Below are positions 31,663 to 38,608 of a DNA stretch of 38,608 bases, piece after piece (the first letter of the stretch is position 1; every line of letters begins with the position of its first letter). The translations under genes and the position numbers were made by a program. The notes below the pieces were generated by a model. The model was given only the letters and a program-made list of their open reading frames with translations. It did no database searches and was not told where the DNA came from. The stretch is from Sphaerisporangium sp. (GTDB lineage: Bacteria > Actinomycetota > Actinomycetes > Streptosporangiales > Streptosporangiaceae): assembly GCA_025964675.1 (NCBI GenBank), contig JAOPYI010000230.1, positions 1 through 38,608 on the forward strand, given 5' to 3'.

Positions 31663-34020
31663 TCAGCGGTCGGAACCGTACCAACGTGATGCCTGATCCA
31701 CTCCTGGCCCAGCCTGATCTCTACCAGCGCTTTCCTCAGCCCTTGCCTGGGAGGACCGGTCGGGGGCATAGATGGCTGTCGGATCGATCGGCTCGTCCCG
31801 CCGCCCCTGCGATCCGGGGGGAGGCATGGGAGCGTTCAGCGGGTCGTTCTGGAACGCCTTCGGGTCGAACCTGACGGTCTTCTCCCCCGGCGGCTCGTCC
31901 CAGCCGGGCTGCGGCTGCTGGTACGGCTGGTCCTGGGCCTGCTGGTACGGCTGGTCCCGCGGCTGCGGGTAGGGCTGGGCCTGCTGATAGTTCTGGTCCT
32001 GCGGCTGCGCCTGCGGGTAAGACTGGTCCTGAGACTGCTGGTACGACTGGTCCGGGGGCTGGGGGTAGGGCTGCTGCTCCTGGGCCGGCCGGTACTGCGC
32101 GTCCCCCTGCGTACGGGGGTATCCGGACGAGTCGAGCGGCATCTGCGGATGGCCGAACGGGCTGCCGCCATAGCTTTGGTCGTACTCCGGCGACCTCACC
32201 GGTTGCGTACCGCTGTAGTCGGGGACTCCCTGCTCGGAGCGGCCGTCGGACGGCGGCCCGCCCTGCGCCCGCTGGTAGGTCTGAGCCTGCTGGTAGGCCT
32301 GGGCGATCTGCTGCTGGCGCGGGTCCGCGGCCTCGGCGTACAGCGGGGACGGCTCCGGCTGGCGCCCGAAGTCGGCAGCGGGGTAGCCGCCGTACGGGTC
32401 GCTCCCCTGCTGCGGCCCGGTCTGACCGTACGACCCCGCCTGCCCGAGCTCGCCGTAGGTGGCCGCCTGCTCGAGCGGGCTCGTCTGCGGACCGGTCTGG
32501 CCGTAGGAGGGCTGATCCAGCGCGCTCGGCTGCGGCCCTGTCTGGCCATACGACGGCTGATCCAAGGCGCTGGGCTGGAGACCGCTCTGCCCATAGGAGG
32601 ACGGCAGGTCAAGCGGGCCGGGCTGGGGACCCGTCTGCCCGTAAGACGAAGGCTGGTCCAGCTGCGGACCTGTCTGACCGTAAGACGACGGCACATCCAG
32701 CGGGCTGGGCTGCGGACCGGTCTGGCCGTACGCGCCGGCGGGCTGGCCATACCAGGGGGGCTGGTCGAAAGCGGTCGGCGCGGTGAGCGGCTCCGGCGTG
32801 GGCACGGCCTGGCGGGAGCCGGTGGTGAAGGCGTCGCTGATGCCGAAGGCACCGATGCCCCCGCCCTGGGGCGGGTACGGCGAGGCCGCGTGGGAAGCGT
32901 ACGGATCAGACCCCTGAGGCTGGCCGGCCGGCGAGCCCTGGCCGGAGATGTCGGCGGCCTCCGGCGCGGGCTGCCAGCCTTGCTGACCTTGCTGACCTTG
33001 CTGACCTTGCTGACCTTGCTGACCTTGCTGACCTTGCTCACCGTATGGGCCGGAGGGCTGGGGTGCGTACGGAGACGCGGCCTGCTGTCCGTACGACCCG
33101 GACGCCTGCGAAGCGTGAAGGTCGGCCGGGGAGCCCTGGGCATACGGCTCAGACCTCAGCGCCGACGCGTACGCCTCCAGCGGCTGGGAGTGCTGGGGCG
33201 CGTACGCGTCGTTCCCCTCACTCACGGGGGCGTACGGCTGTGCCTGCGGCTCGGCGTACGGCTGTGCCTGCGGCTCGGCGGGCTGCGCGAACTGCTGCTC
33301 GGCGGGCTGCGCGAACTGCTGCTCCATGTGCTGGCCGAACTGCGGCTGCGGGTAGGGGCCCGTTCCCGCCTGCTGCGCGTACGACTGGGGGGGACGCTGG
33401 TCGGCGGCCGTGTACGGCTGGGGGATGTAAGGAGCGGGGGGCAGGGCGGGAAGCCCGGTGGGGACGGCGTTCGGGGGGACGTTCTGGGCCTGCGCGTAGG
33501 ACGGCTGCTCCGCCATGGGCGGCTGCGGCTGGTAGAGACCCTGGCCGTTGCCGTGGGGCGCGGGCTGCTCGGCGTAGCTCTGCCGGCGGGGCCGTGCCGT
33601 CGAGGGAGCGGCGGACGGCAGGATGGAGAACGCGTACACCAGCCCGACAGCAGTGAGACCCAGGGCGGGCAGGCCGGTCAGCAGGTTCTCGATCACACCC
33701 GTGCCACCGACGAGCACGCCCAGCAGGCCGATGAAACCGAACAGCGTGGCCACGGCGAGCGCGGCGACGGCGACGAGGTTCACGAGGCGGGCGCGCTGGG
33801 TCGGCTCGCCGACCCTGGTGACGAGGACGACCGCGCCGAGCACGAGCGCCACGTCGACCGGCGAGGTCAGCCTGCCCAGCGTGCTGGCCGACCGCACGCC
33901 GAACGACCCTCCGCCGCCGAAGAGCAATGTCCCGATACCGACCAAAACCTGTGTGCAAACCACCGCAAGCATGATCCACGCCGCAGGCTCGCGGAGCCGT
34001 CCGGGCTCGATTTTGACCAC
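31663..34020 (-). CDS. Four-helix membrane protein with long Gln/Pro/Tyr repeat tail
   Basis: A 785-residue protein. About 138 N-terminal residues hold four hydrophobic helices (about 13-34, 54-71, 79-104, 110-130). The remaining 650 or so residues are low-complexity, rich in Gln, Pro, Tyr, Gly, Ser and Ala, with YAQ/YGQ/PQ units, six exact YGQTGPQ copies and a (GQQ)6 tract. The last 50 residues become acidic and basic (GEKTVRFDPKAFQND, DEPIDPTAIYAPD) and look ordered. The GTG at 34020 follows GGGGGG at good spacing, giving VVKIEPGRLREP. No enzymatic motif is present. The tail is probably cytoplasmic and may form condensates or bind partners, as polar-growth or septal proteins of actinobacteria do; this is inference. 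The gene diverges from fbiA across 213 bases. Confidence 0.85.
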   Translation of the reverse strand: MVKIEPGRLREPAAWIMLAVVCTQVLVGIGTLLFGGGGSFGVRSASTLGRLTSPVDVALVLGAVVLVTRVGEPTQRARLVNLVAVAALAVATLFGFIGLLGVLVGGTGVIENLLTGLPALGLTAVGLVYAFSILPSAAPSTARPRRQSYAEQPAPHGNGQGLYQPQPPMAEQPSYAQAQNVPPNAVPTGLPALPPAPYIPQPYTAADQRPPQSYAQQAGTGPYPQPQFGQHMEQQFAQPAEQQFAQPAEPQAQPYAEPQAQPYAPVSEGNDAYAPQHSQPLEAYASALRSEPYAQGSPADLHASQASGSYGQQAASPYAPQPSGPYGEQGQQGQQGQQGQQGQQGQQGWQPAPEAADISGQGSPAGQPQGSDPYASHAASPYPPQGGGIGAFGISDAFTTGSRQAVPTPEPLTAPTAFDQPPWYGQPAGAYGQTGPQPSPLDVPSSYGQTGPQLDQPSSYGQTGPQPGPLDLPSSYGQSGLQPSALDQPSYGQTGPQPSALDQPSYGQTGPQTSPLEQAATYGELGQAGSYGQTGPQQGSDPYGGYPAADFGRQPEPSPLYAEAADPRQQQIAQAYQQAQTYQRAQGGPPSDGRSEQGVPDYSGTQPVRSPEYDQSYGGSPFGHPQMPLDSSGYPRTQGDAQYRPAQEQQPYPQPPDQSYQQSQDQSYPQAQPQDQNYQQAQPYPQPRDQPYQQAQDQPYQQPQPGWDEPPGEKTVRFDPKAFQNDPLNAPMPPPGSQGRRDEPIDPTAIYAPDRSSQARAEESAGRDQAGPGVDQASRWYGSDR
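32404..32734 (-). repeat. Degenerate tandem repeat encoding YGQTGPQ units
   Basis: Units of about 14-17 codons repeat through this stretch, each with the core YGQTGPQ followed by PSPLD-, PGPLD- or PSALDQP-like spacers. Six cores are exact, one reads YGQSGLQ and one is decayed (TYGELGQ). DNA copies differ at third positions, so the array is old and kept by selection on the protein. Confidence 0.8.
32978..33040 (-). repeat. 9-bp minisatellite encoding (GQQ)n
   Basis: Six perfect head-to-tail copies of CCTTGCTGA (plus strand, 32978-33031) and a seventh with one mismatch (33032-33040) encode GEQ then six GQQ. Perfect identity, unlike the older YGQTGPQ array, indicates recent slippage. Gain or loss of units keeps the frame. 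Confidence 0.92.
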
Positions 34021-34149
34021 AACTACCCCCCAATGGGTCCATACGGCACCCGCAGTTTCGCACACCTGCCAACTTTCGGGGCGCTAGACCCAACAACCTC
34101 ATAGATCACACAAGTCGCTCATTAAAGGCAATCAACCCTTTCTACACGC

Positions 34150-34170
34150 CTCTGAGCAGCCGTTTCAGAG
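34150..34170. promoter_or_regulatory. Inverted repeat in the fbiA upstream region
   Basis: CTCTGA (34150-34155) and TCAGAG (34165-34170) are perfect 6-bp arms with a 9-base spacer, in the divergent region between the repeat-tail gene and fbiA. It could be an operator or a leader hairpin. No regulator can be named. Confidence 0.3.
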
Positions 34171-34233
34171 ATCACTTCGCCCATGGCCCGGCCCGGGACG
34201 AAGCAAGAAGATGGCAATGGAACACTTGACATC

Positions 34234-35160
34234 ATGCACATCGTGTCCCTAGCCGGTGGAATCGGCGGCGCCCGTTTTCTTCGCGGTCTCCGAGCCGCGG
34301 TCCCCGACGCCGAGATCACCGTCATCGGCAACACCGGTGACGACATCACCCTTTTCGGTCTCCGGGTCTGTCCGGATCTCGACACCGTGATGTACACCCT
34401 CGGCGGCGGGATCAACGAGGAACAGGGGTGGGGCCGCGCCGACGAGCACCACCTCATCAAAACCGAGCTTGCCGCCTACGGCGTGGAGCCGCAGTGGTTC
34501 GGGCTCGGTGACAAGGACATCGCAACCCATATCGTGCGCACCCAGATGCTGAACGCGGGCTATCCCCTGTCCGCGATCACCGAGGCGCTGTGCGCGCGGT
34601 GGCAGCCAGGCGTGCGGCTCATCCCCATGACCGACGACCGCGCAGAGACCCACGTGGTCATCCAGGACGAGCAGGGCCGGCGCGCGATCCACTTCCAGGA
34701 GTGGTGGGTGCGGCTGCGCGCCTCGGTCCCGGCGGAGGAGATCATCCTGGTGGGCGCGGACGACGCCAAGCCCGCGCCGGGCGTCGTCGAGGCGATCGGC
34801 GAGGCCGACATGGTGATCCTCCCGCCCTCCAACCCCGTGGTCAGCATCGGCACGATCCTCCAGATCCCCGGCATCCGCGAGGCGCTGGAGGAAAAGACGG
34901 TGGTGGGCGTCTCGCCGATCATCGGCGGCGCCCCGGTGCGGGGCATGGCCGACGCGTGCCTGTCCGCCATCGGTGTGGAGACCAGCGCCCAGGCGGTGCT
35001 CGAGCTGTACGGCTCGCGCCTGGTCGACGGCTGGCTGGTCGCCGAGGAGGACAAGGGCGTCACGCTCGAGGGGGTCCGCGTGGTGGCCAGGCCACTTCTC
35101 ATGAGCGACCTCGAGGCCACCACCGAGATCGCCCGCGCCGCGCTGGAGCTGGCCCGATGA
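34234..35160 (+). CDS. fbiA: FbiA/CofD 2-phospho-L-lactate transferase-type enzyme
   Basis: A 308-residue cytoplasmic enzyme of coenzyme F420 synthesis. It transfers the phospho-enolpyruvyl (or phospholactyl) group from its guanosine-diphosphate carrier to the deazaflavin Fo, giving dehydro-F420-0 or F420-0. Seen: the nucleotide/Fo loop [14 protein letters not shown] (6-19), NTGDD (33-37), [18 protein letters not shown], and [14 protein letters not shown]. The ATG at 34234 is chosen because the family starts at this point (MxxVxLAGGxGGARFL); an in-frame ATG at 34183 would add 17 unlike residues. No good RBS is seen at either start. The stop overlaps fbiB in ATGA. The M. tuberculosis counterpart is Rv3261. 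Confidence 0.95.
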   Translation: MHIVSLAGGIGGARFLRGLRAAVPDAEITVIGNTGDDITLFGLRVCPDLDTVMYTLGGGINEEQGWGRADEHHLIKTELAAYGVEPQWFGLGDKDIATHIVRTQMLNAGYPLSAITEALCARWQPGVRLIPMTDDRAETHVVIQDEQGRRAIHFQEWWVRLRASVPAEEIILVGADDAKPAPGVVEAIGEADMVILPPSNPVVSIGTILQIPGIREALEEKTVVGVSPIIGGAPVRGMADACLSAIGVETSAQAVLELYGSRLVDGWLVAEEDKGVTLEGVRVVARPLLMSDLEATTEIARAALELAR

Positions 35161-36470
35161 GCCTCACCGGAGCGGGTCAGGACAGCCGCGCCGCGGCCGG
35201 CCAGGCGATCAGCGTCCACGGGGTGCCCGGCCTTCCGGAGGTGCGTCCGGGCGACGACCTCGCCGAGCTGATCAAGCGAGCCGTGCCCGACCTGGCGGAC
35301 GGCGACATCATCGTCGTCACCTCCAAGATCGTCAGTAAGGCCGAGGGCCGCGTGCGGCAGGGCGACAGCCGTACACAGGCGATCATGGACGAGACCGAGC
35401 GGGTCGTCGCGCGGCGCGGGGACACCGTGATCGCCCAGACCCGGCACGGCTTCGTCATGGCCGCCGCCGGGGTGGACGCCTCGAACACCGAGCCCGGCAC
35501 CGTGCTGCTCCTCCCCGAGGACCCCGACGCCTCGGCCCGCCGCATACGGTCCGGCATCGGGGCTGACGTCGGGGTGATCCTTTCCGACACCTTCGGGCGC
35601 CCGTGGCGCAACGGCCTGACCGACATGGCGATCGGCGCGGCCGGCGTTCGCCCCCTCGACGACTTCAGGGGCGGGTTCGACACCTACGGCAATCCGCTGT
35701 CCGCGACGGTCACCGCGCTCATCGACGAGATCGCGGCGGCGGCCGAGCTGGTCAAGGGCAAGCTCGCCGGGGTGCCGGTGGCGATCGTGCGGGGGCTCTC
35801 CCACTTGGTCACCGCCGACGACGGTCCCGGGGTGAGGCCACTGGTGCGTCCCGCAGACGAGGACATGTTCCGGTACGGCTCCGCCGACGTGCTGTTCGCC
35901 CGCCGGACGATCAGGGAGTTCTCCCCCGACCCGGTGGACCCGGCGGCGATCCGCCGGGCCGTGGACGCCGCGATCAGCGCCCCCGCTCCCCACCACACGA
36001 CACCCTGGCGCTTCGTGTTGCTCGAGACGCCTGCGGCGCGCGAGAAGCTGCTGGACGCCATGCTGGAGGCGTGGATCCGCGACCTGCGCGCCACCGGCTT
36101 CACCGAGGAGTCGATCACCCGCCGGGTCAGGCGCGGCGACGTCCTGCGCCGGGCCCCCTATCTCGTGGTGCCCTGCCTGGTCATGGAGGGCTCCCACACC
36201 TATCCCGACGACCGGCGCAACGCCGCCGAACGCGAGATGTTCGTCGTCGCCACGGGCGCCGGCGTGCAGAACCTGTTGGTCCACCTCGCGGTCGAGGGCC
36301 TCGGCTCGGCGTGGGTCTCCTCCACGATGTTCTGCCGCGACGTCGTGCGGGAGGTTCTCGACCTGCCCGACTCGTGGGACCCGATGGGCTCCGTCGCCGT
36401 GGGCCACCCCGCCGCCCCACCCCGCGACCGTCCCCCACGCGCCGCCGCCGATTTCATCCTCACCCGCTGA
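35157..36470 (+). CDS. fbiB: FbiB: F420 gamma-glutamyl ligase fused to nitroreductase domain
   Basis: A 437-residue bifunctional enzyme completing F420. The N-terminal CofE domain (about 16-245) adds the glutamate tail with GTP; seen are [12 protein letters not shown], a His-containing [15 protein letters not shown] and [12 protein letters not shown]. The C-terminal nitroreductase-like FMN domain (about 250-430, [21 protein letters not shown] to [13 protein letters not shown]) is the part shown in mycobacteria to reduce dehydro-F420-0. The full-length fusion is the actinobacterial form. It is translationally coupled to fbiA by ATGA. The C-terminus ends in a proline/arginine-rich stretch before ADFILTR. 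Confidence 0.95.
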   Translation: MSLTGAGQDSRAAAGQAISVHGVPGLPEVRPGDDLAELIKRAVPDLADGDIIVVTSKIVSKAEGRVRQGDSRTQAIMDETERVVARRGDTVIAQTRHGFVMAAAGVDASNTEPGTVLLLPEDPDASARRIRSGIGADVGVILSDTFGRPWRNGLTDMAIGAAGVRPLDDFRGGFDTYGNPLSATVTALIDEIAAAAELVKGKLAGVPVAIVRGLSHLVTADDGPGVRPLVRPADEDMFRYGSADVLFARRTIREFSPDPVDPAAIRRAVDAAISAPAPHHTTPWRFVLLETPAAREKLLDAMLEAWIRDLRATGFTEESITRRVRRGDVLRRAPYLVVPCLVMEGSHTYPDDRRNAAEREMFVVATGAGVQNLLVHLAVEGLGSAWVSSTMFCRDVVREVLDLPDSWDPMGSVAVGHPAAPPRDRPPRAAADFILTR

Positions 36471-36482
36471 CCGACCGTTGCC

Positions 36483-36495
36483 AGGCCGGCGGCCT
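36483..36495. terminator. GC inverted repeat after fbiB
   Basis: AGGCCG and CGGCCT flank a single central G, 12 bases past the fbiB stop. The one-base centre means the folded hairpin has a shorter stem. A second pair, GTCGCC (36523-36528) and GGCGAC (36546-36551), lies further on. Together they fill the 88-base convergent gap and probably insulate fbiB from the opposing gene. Confidence 0.4.
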
Positions 36496-36558
36496 ATCGA
36501 TCTAGCCGAAGGGTGCGTGATCGTCGCCACACGCCGGGGCTGAGCGGCGACAGGCCGT

Positions 36559-38331
36559 TCAGCCGGTCGTGGTGCAGGTCGGATGGCAGAGTCGGCGGGC
36601 CAGGGCGCTGAGGAAGACGTCGATGATCTCGCCGGGCGTGGACGCCACGTGCAGCGATCCGTTCGTGATCGCGGTGATCTCTCCGAGGGCGGCGCTGTCC
36701 ACGTCCTTGCCGAAGGCGATCACGATGATCTGCACAGGGTGGTCGGGGTCCCATTCCTTGCGGAGCCTGTCCACCAGATCCTGCCGGGACAGGCCGGTGC
36801 CGTCGTCCCTGCCCGCCGTGATGACCAGCAGCGAGTTGTTCATCGCGGGATCGTATTTCGCCGTGACCTCGCGGAACCCGGCGAAGACGGTGTCGTAGAG
36901 CGAGCTGTCCCGGTTGCCGTACGGCTTGAGCGTCTGGGTGAGCTGGTCCAGGCGGCTGCGCCGGGTGAACTGGTCGTCCTTGCCGTCCGGCTGGTTGATC
37001 GGCCCGAGCCCGACGAGGGTGCGGTAACCCTTGCCGCCGCCCAGACCCTGCGCGAACTCCCACAGGCCCATGCGTGTCGACCCGGGGAAGAGCTGGAGCC
37101 CGAGGTGGGCGGCCTTGAGCGCCACCGACTGCCGGGTGGCGCCCTTCTGCCCGGCGATCGGCTCGGCCATGTGCTTGGCGGCGTCGGCAAGGACGAGGAT
37201 GTTGCTCGGCGGCGCGAGGCGGCTCCAGGCGTCCAGCGCCTCGTCGATCACGGTCGGGGTGATGGACGCGCGCGGCCTCGGCTGCCCGGTGGGGATGTCC
37301 GCTCCCGCGCCGATCGGCGCGTCCTTGCCATCCGGCAGCCGGAAGCCGCCACGGCGCACCGCCGCCCTCACCTCGGCGGAGGTCAGCCAGTCGCCGAACA
37401 GGCGCGCGCCCGCCGCGTCGGCCGGGTCGGACGCCGTGACCACGTACGGGTAGTCGAGGAGGATCGTGCCCTCCTTGGGGTGGAGCGCCACCACGGGGTC
37501 GGCGGCGGGCGCCTGGTCGTGCAGCCACACCGACTGCTCGGGCACGACGACCACCGGCCGCTGCCAGAACGAGTGGTCGTCCACGGCGGTGAGCATCGAG
37601 CGGTAGTCGGGGGCGGAGCCGGCCTGCGCCATCCGCACGAACGCGGTCAGCTCCTTGGCGCCCTGGGCGCTGTCGCCGGCGATGTCCCTGGCCGCCGCCA
37701 CGGTGGCGATGCCGGCGCCCGCCACAGACGGGTCAGGGATCCGGACGACGTCCGGCTCGTCCTTGGTGGGCTCGAGCCGCCCTCTCGCCGTGGCCGGGAA
37801 GATCATCTCCCAGCTCATCTCGGTCCTCCCGGTGGCGAACCGCTGGGCGAGGGAGCGCCTGGTGGCGAACACCAGAGGTGAGGTGGCCATCACGGTCTCG
37901 GTGGGGGAGATGTCCGGCGCGCCCTGCTTGCGGGCCAACCTCACCCACGCGGAGGAGTCGGCGATCCAGGCGTCCGGGCGCCCGGCGAGAACCCCGGCCT
38001 GGTCGCCGATCAGCGTGCGCAGGACGGGCGCCGGTGGCTGCTCGGTGACCTGCACGAGCACGCACCGCCCGTCCACCCCGGCCCTGGTCGCGTTGAACCG
38101 CCCGGCCGCCTCCATGGCGACCGGCGCGATCTCCACCGCGACGTCCACGCCGACCAGCACCGGATCGCGGCCAGAGCACGGGCCTCCGCTCCTGTCGAGG
38201 ACCACCACCAGCACGCCCACCAGCACGACGGCGGCGATGGCCGCCGTCAGCACGACGCGACGCCGGGCGTGCCTGCGCGGGGGCTCGGCGATCGGATCCG
38301 CGCGGTGCCGGCCAGGTCGATCAGACGCCAC
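36559..38331 (-). CDS. Membrane-anchored solute-binding/vWA domain fusion
   Basis: A 590-residue protein. A basic N-terminus and one membrane helix (about 26-46) precede a type 2 periplasmic-binding-like domain (about 58-345; TSPLVFATRRSLAQRF and IFPATARGRLEPTKDEPD resemble extracellular molybdate/phosphate-type binding proteins). A vWA domain follows (about 375-590; SNILVLADAAKHM to SLLVITAGRDDGTG). The metal-site motif reads Asp383-Ala-Ala-Lys-His387 rather than DxSxS, so metal binding by the vWA part is doubtful. The GTG at 38331 follows AGGCGG; a TTG 24 codons upstream is possible. The topology places both domains outside the cell. The function is unknown; such fusions are frequent in actinobacteria. 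Confidence 0.85.
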   Translation of the reverse strand: MASDRPGRHRADPIAEPPRRHARRRVVLTAAIAAVVLVGVLVVVLDRSGGPCSGRDPVLVGVDVAVEIAPVAMEAAGRFNATRAGVDGRCVLVQVTEQPPAPVLRTLIGDQAGVLAGRPDAWIADSSAWVRLARKQGAPDISPTETVMATSPLVFATRRSLAQRFATGRTEMSWEMIFPATARGRLEPTKDEPDVVRIPDPSVAGAGIATVAAARDIAGDSAQGAKELTAFVRMAQAGSAPDYRSMLTAVDDHSFWQRPVVVVPEQSVWLHDQAPAADPVVALHPKEGTILLDYPYVVTASDPADAAGARLFGDWLTSAEVRAAVRRGGFRLPDGKDAPIGAGADIPTGQPRPRASITPTVIDEALDAWSRLAPPSNILVLADAAKHMAEPIAGQKGATRQSVALKAAHLGLQLFPGSTRMGLWEFAQGLGGGKGYRTLVGLGPINQPDGKDDQFTRRSRLDQLTQTLKPYGNRDSSLYDTVFAGFREVTAKYDPAMNNSLLVITAGRDDGTGLSRQDLVDRLRKEWDPDHPVQIIVIAFGKDVDSAALGEITAITNGSLHVASTPGEIIDVFLSALARRLCHPTCTTTG

Positions 38332-38479
38332 CGTCCGCCTTTCGGTGTCTCGTTGCAGGAAGAAGTCGGACGATTCTCCCAACTCACACCGTAGGCAGCG
38401 CAAGTATCCCTAAGGTGGAAATGTAGAACTTGTTATAACGGTGTCTGATAACTCCCGCCTGTCGGTCCGGGTCTTGCGA

Positions 38480-38608
38480 TCACGTGGCGAGTAGCGGGAT
38501 GGTCCTGCGCAGGCTTTGGCAGACGCCGTCGCTGGCTTTTCCGGCGGCGATGCGTTCCGGGGTCGGGGTGCCGTATCCGGTGGTGCGCTGGCGGGTGGGG
38601 CGTCCGGT
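38480..38608 (-). CDS. Unidentified reading frame, truncated at window edge
   Basis: The minus strand is open from the window edge to a TGA at 38480-38482, giving 42 codons ending QSLRRTIPLLAT. The start of the frame (TGRPTRQRTTGYGTPTPERI) is Thr/Arg-rich. I do not recognise the family. About 50 bases beyond the stop, near 38431-38452, are GTTATAAC and GTGTCTGATAAC, which could be the edge of an insertion element, but no partner end is in the window. It may not be coding. Confidence 0.3.
   Translation of the reverse strand, partial: TGRPTRQRTTGYGTPTPERIAAGKASDGVCQSLRRTIPLLAT

Noticed and set aside
32404-33040. CRISPR-like repeat array
   Set aside because: Repeats are in frame within one protein gene, have no unique spacers, and no cas genes are nearby.
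34226-34231. TTGACA as a -35 element for fbiA
   Set aside because: It lies directly before the start codon, so the matching -10 would fall inside the gene; it is likely coincidence.
34183-34233. Earlier ATG start for fbiA
   Set aside because: It would add 17 residues unlike any FbiA N-terminus I know; the family motif begins right at the ATG at 34234.

Overview
The window is chromosomal DNA of a high-GC actinobacterium. The evidence is very high GC, GTG/TTG starts with stop/start overlaps, a WhiB regulator, the mtrA-mtrB-lpqB locus and coenzyme F420 genes. Much of the gene order (lpqB, mtrB, mtrA ... ahcY ... SIS isomerase, manB, DUF3499, metallopeptidase-family gene, whiB, fbiA, fbiB) matches the Mycobacterium tuberculosis Rv3244c-Rv3262 neighbourhood as I know it. 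The general style suggests a filamentous actinomycete, perhaps Streptosporangiales; the family cannot be proved from the sequence alone. No rRNA, tRNA, CRISPR array or complete mobile element was seen.

Layout. 1-3871 (minus): lpqB (cut by the window edge), mtrB and mtrA, the envelope and cell-cycle two-component system with its accessory lipoprotein. 4176-9988 (plus): five tightly linked genes, namely a proline-rich membrane protein, a DUF4129 protein, a DUF4350 protein, a MoxR AAA+ ATPase and a DUF58 protein, each joined to the next by a 1-4 base overlap. 10079-14230: an accessory block holding a Tat-exported DyP peroxidase, an exported seven-repeat YVTN propeller (both minus) and a class B penicillin-binding protein (plus). 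14268-16229: divergent SpoIIM-type and RDD membrane genes, which normally accompany MoxR/DUF58; the accessory block therefore appears to interrupt that conserved cluster. 16230-16485: two hairpins and the orphaned C-terminal end of a peptide ABC permease.

16486-19235 (minus): two adjacent S-adenosylhomocysteine hydrolases, a long canonical AhcY followed by a short archaeal-type paralogue, divergent from a small MerR regulator. 19689-25200 (minus): an exported amidase, a cation diffusion facilitator, then manB, a Trm112-like protein and a SIS-type phosphosugar isomerase in one coupled group for mannose/glucose phosphate supply. 25370-31395: DUF3499, a metallopeptidase-family protein, a DUF5719 protein coupled to a 1023-residue glycosyltransferase, and whiB (WhiB2/WhmD type) with a TTG start. 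31663-34020: a four-helix membrane protein with a roughly 650-residue Gln/Pro/Tyr tail built on DNA-level repeats. 34234-36470: fbiA and fbiB for F420 synthesis. 36559-38331: a membrane-anchored solute-binding/vWA fusion. 38480-38608: an unidentified truncated reading frame.

The recurring theme is the cell envelope and division: MtrAB, MoxR/DUF58/SpoIIM, a PBP, sugar-phosphate supply, a large glycosyltransferase and WhiB. The best candidates for new biology are the DyP/propeller pair in its insertion block, the tandem SAH hydrolases, the repeat-tailed membrane protein and the palindrome cluster upstream of whiB.
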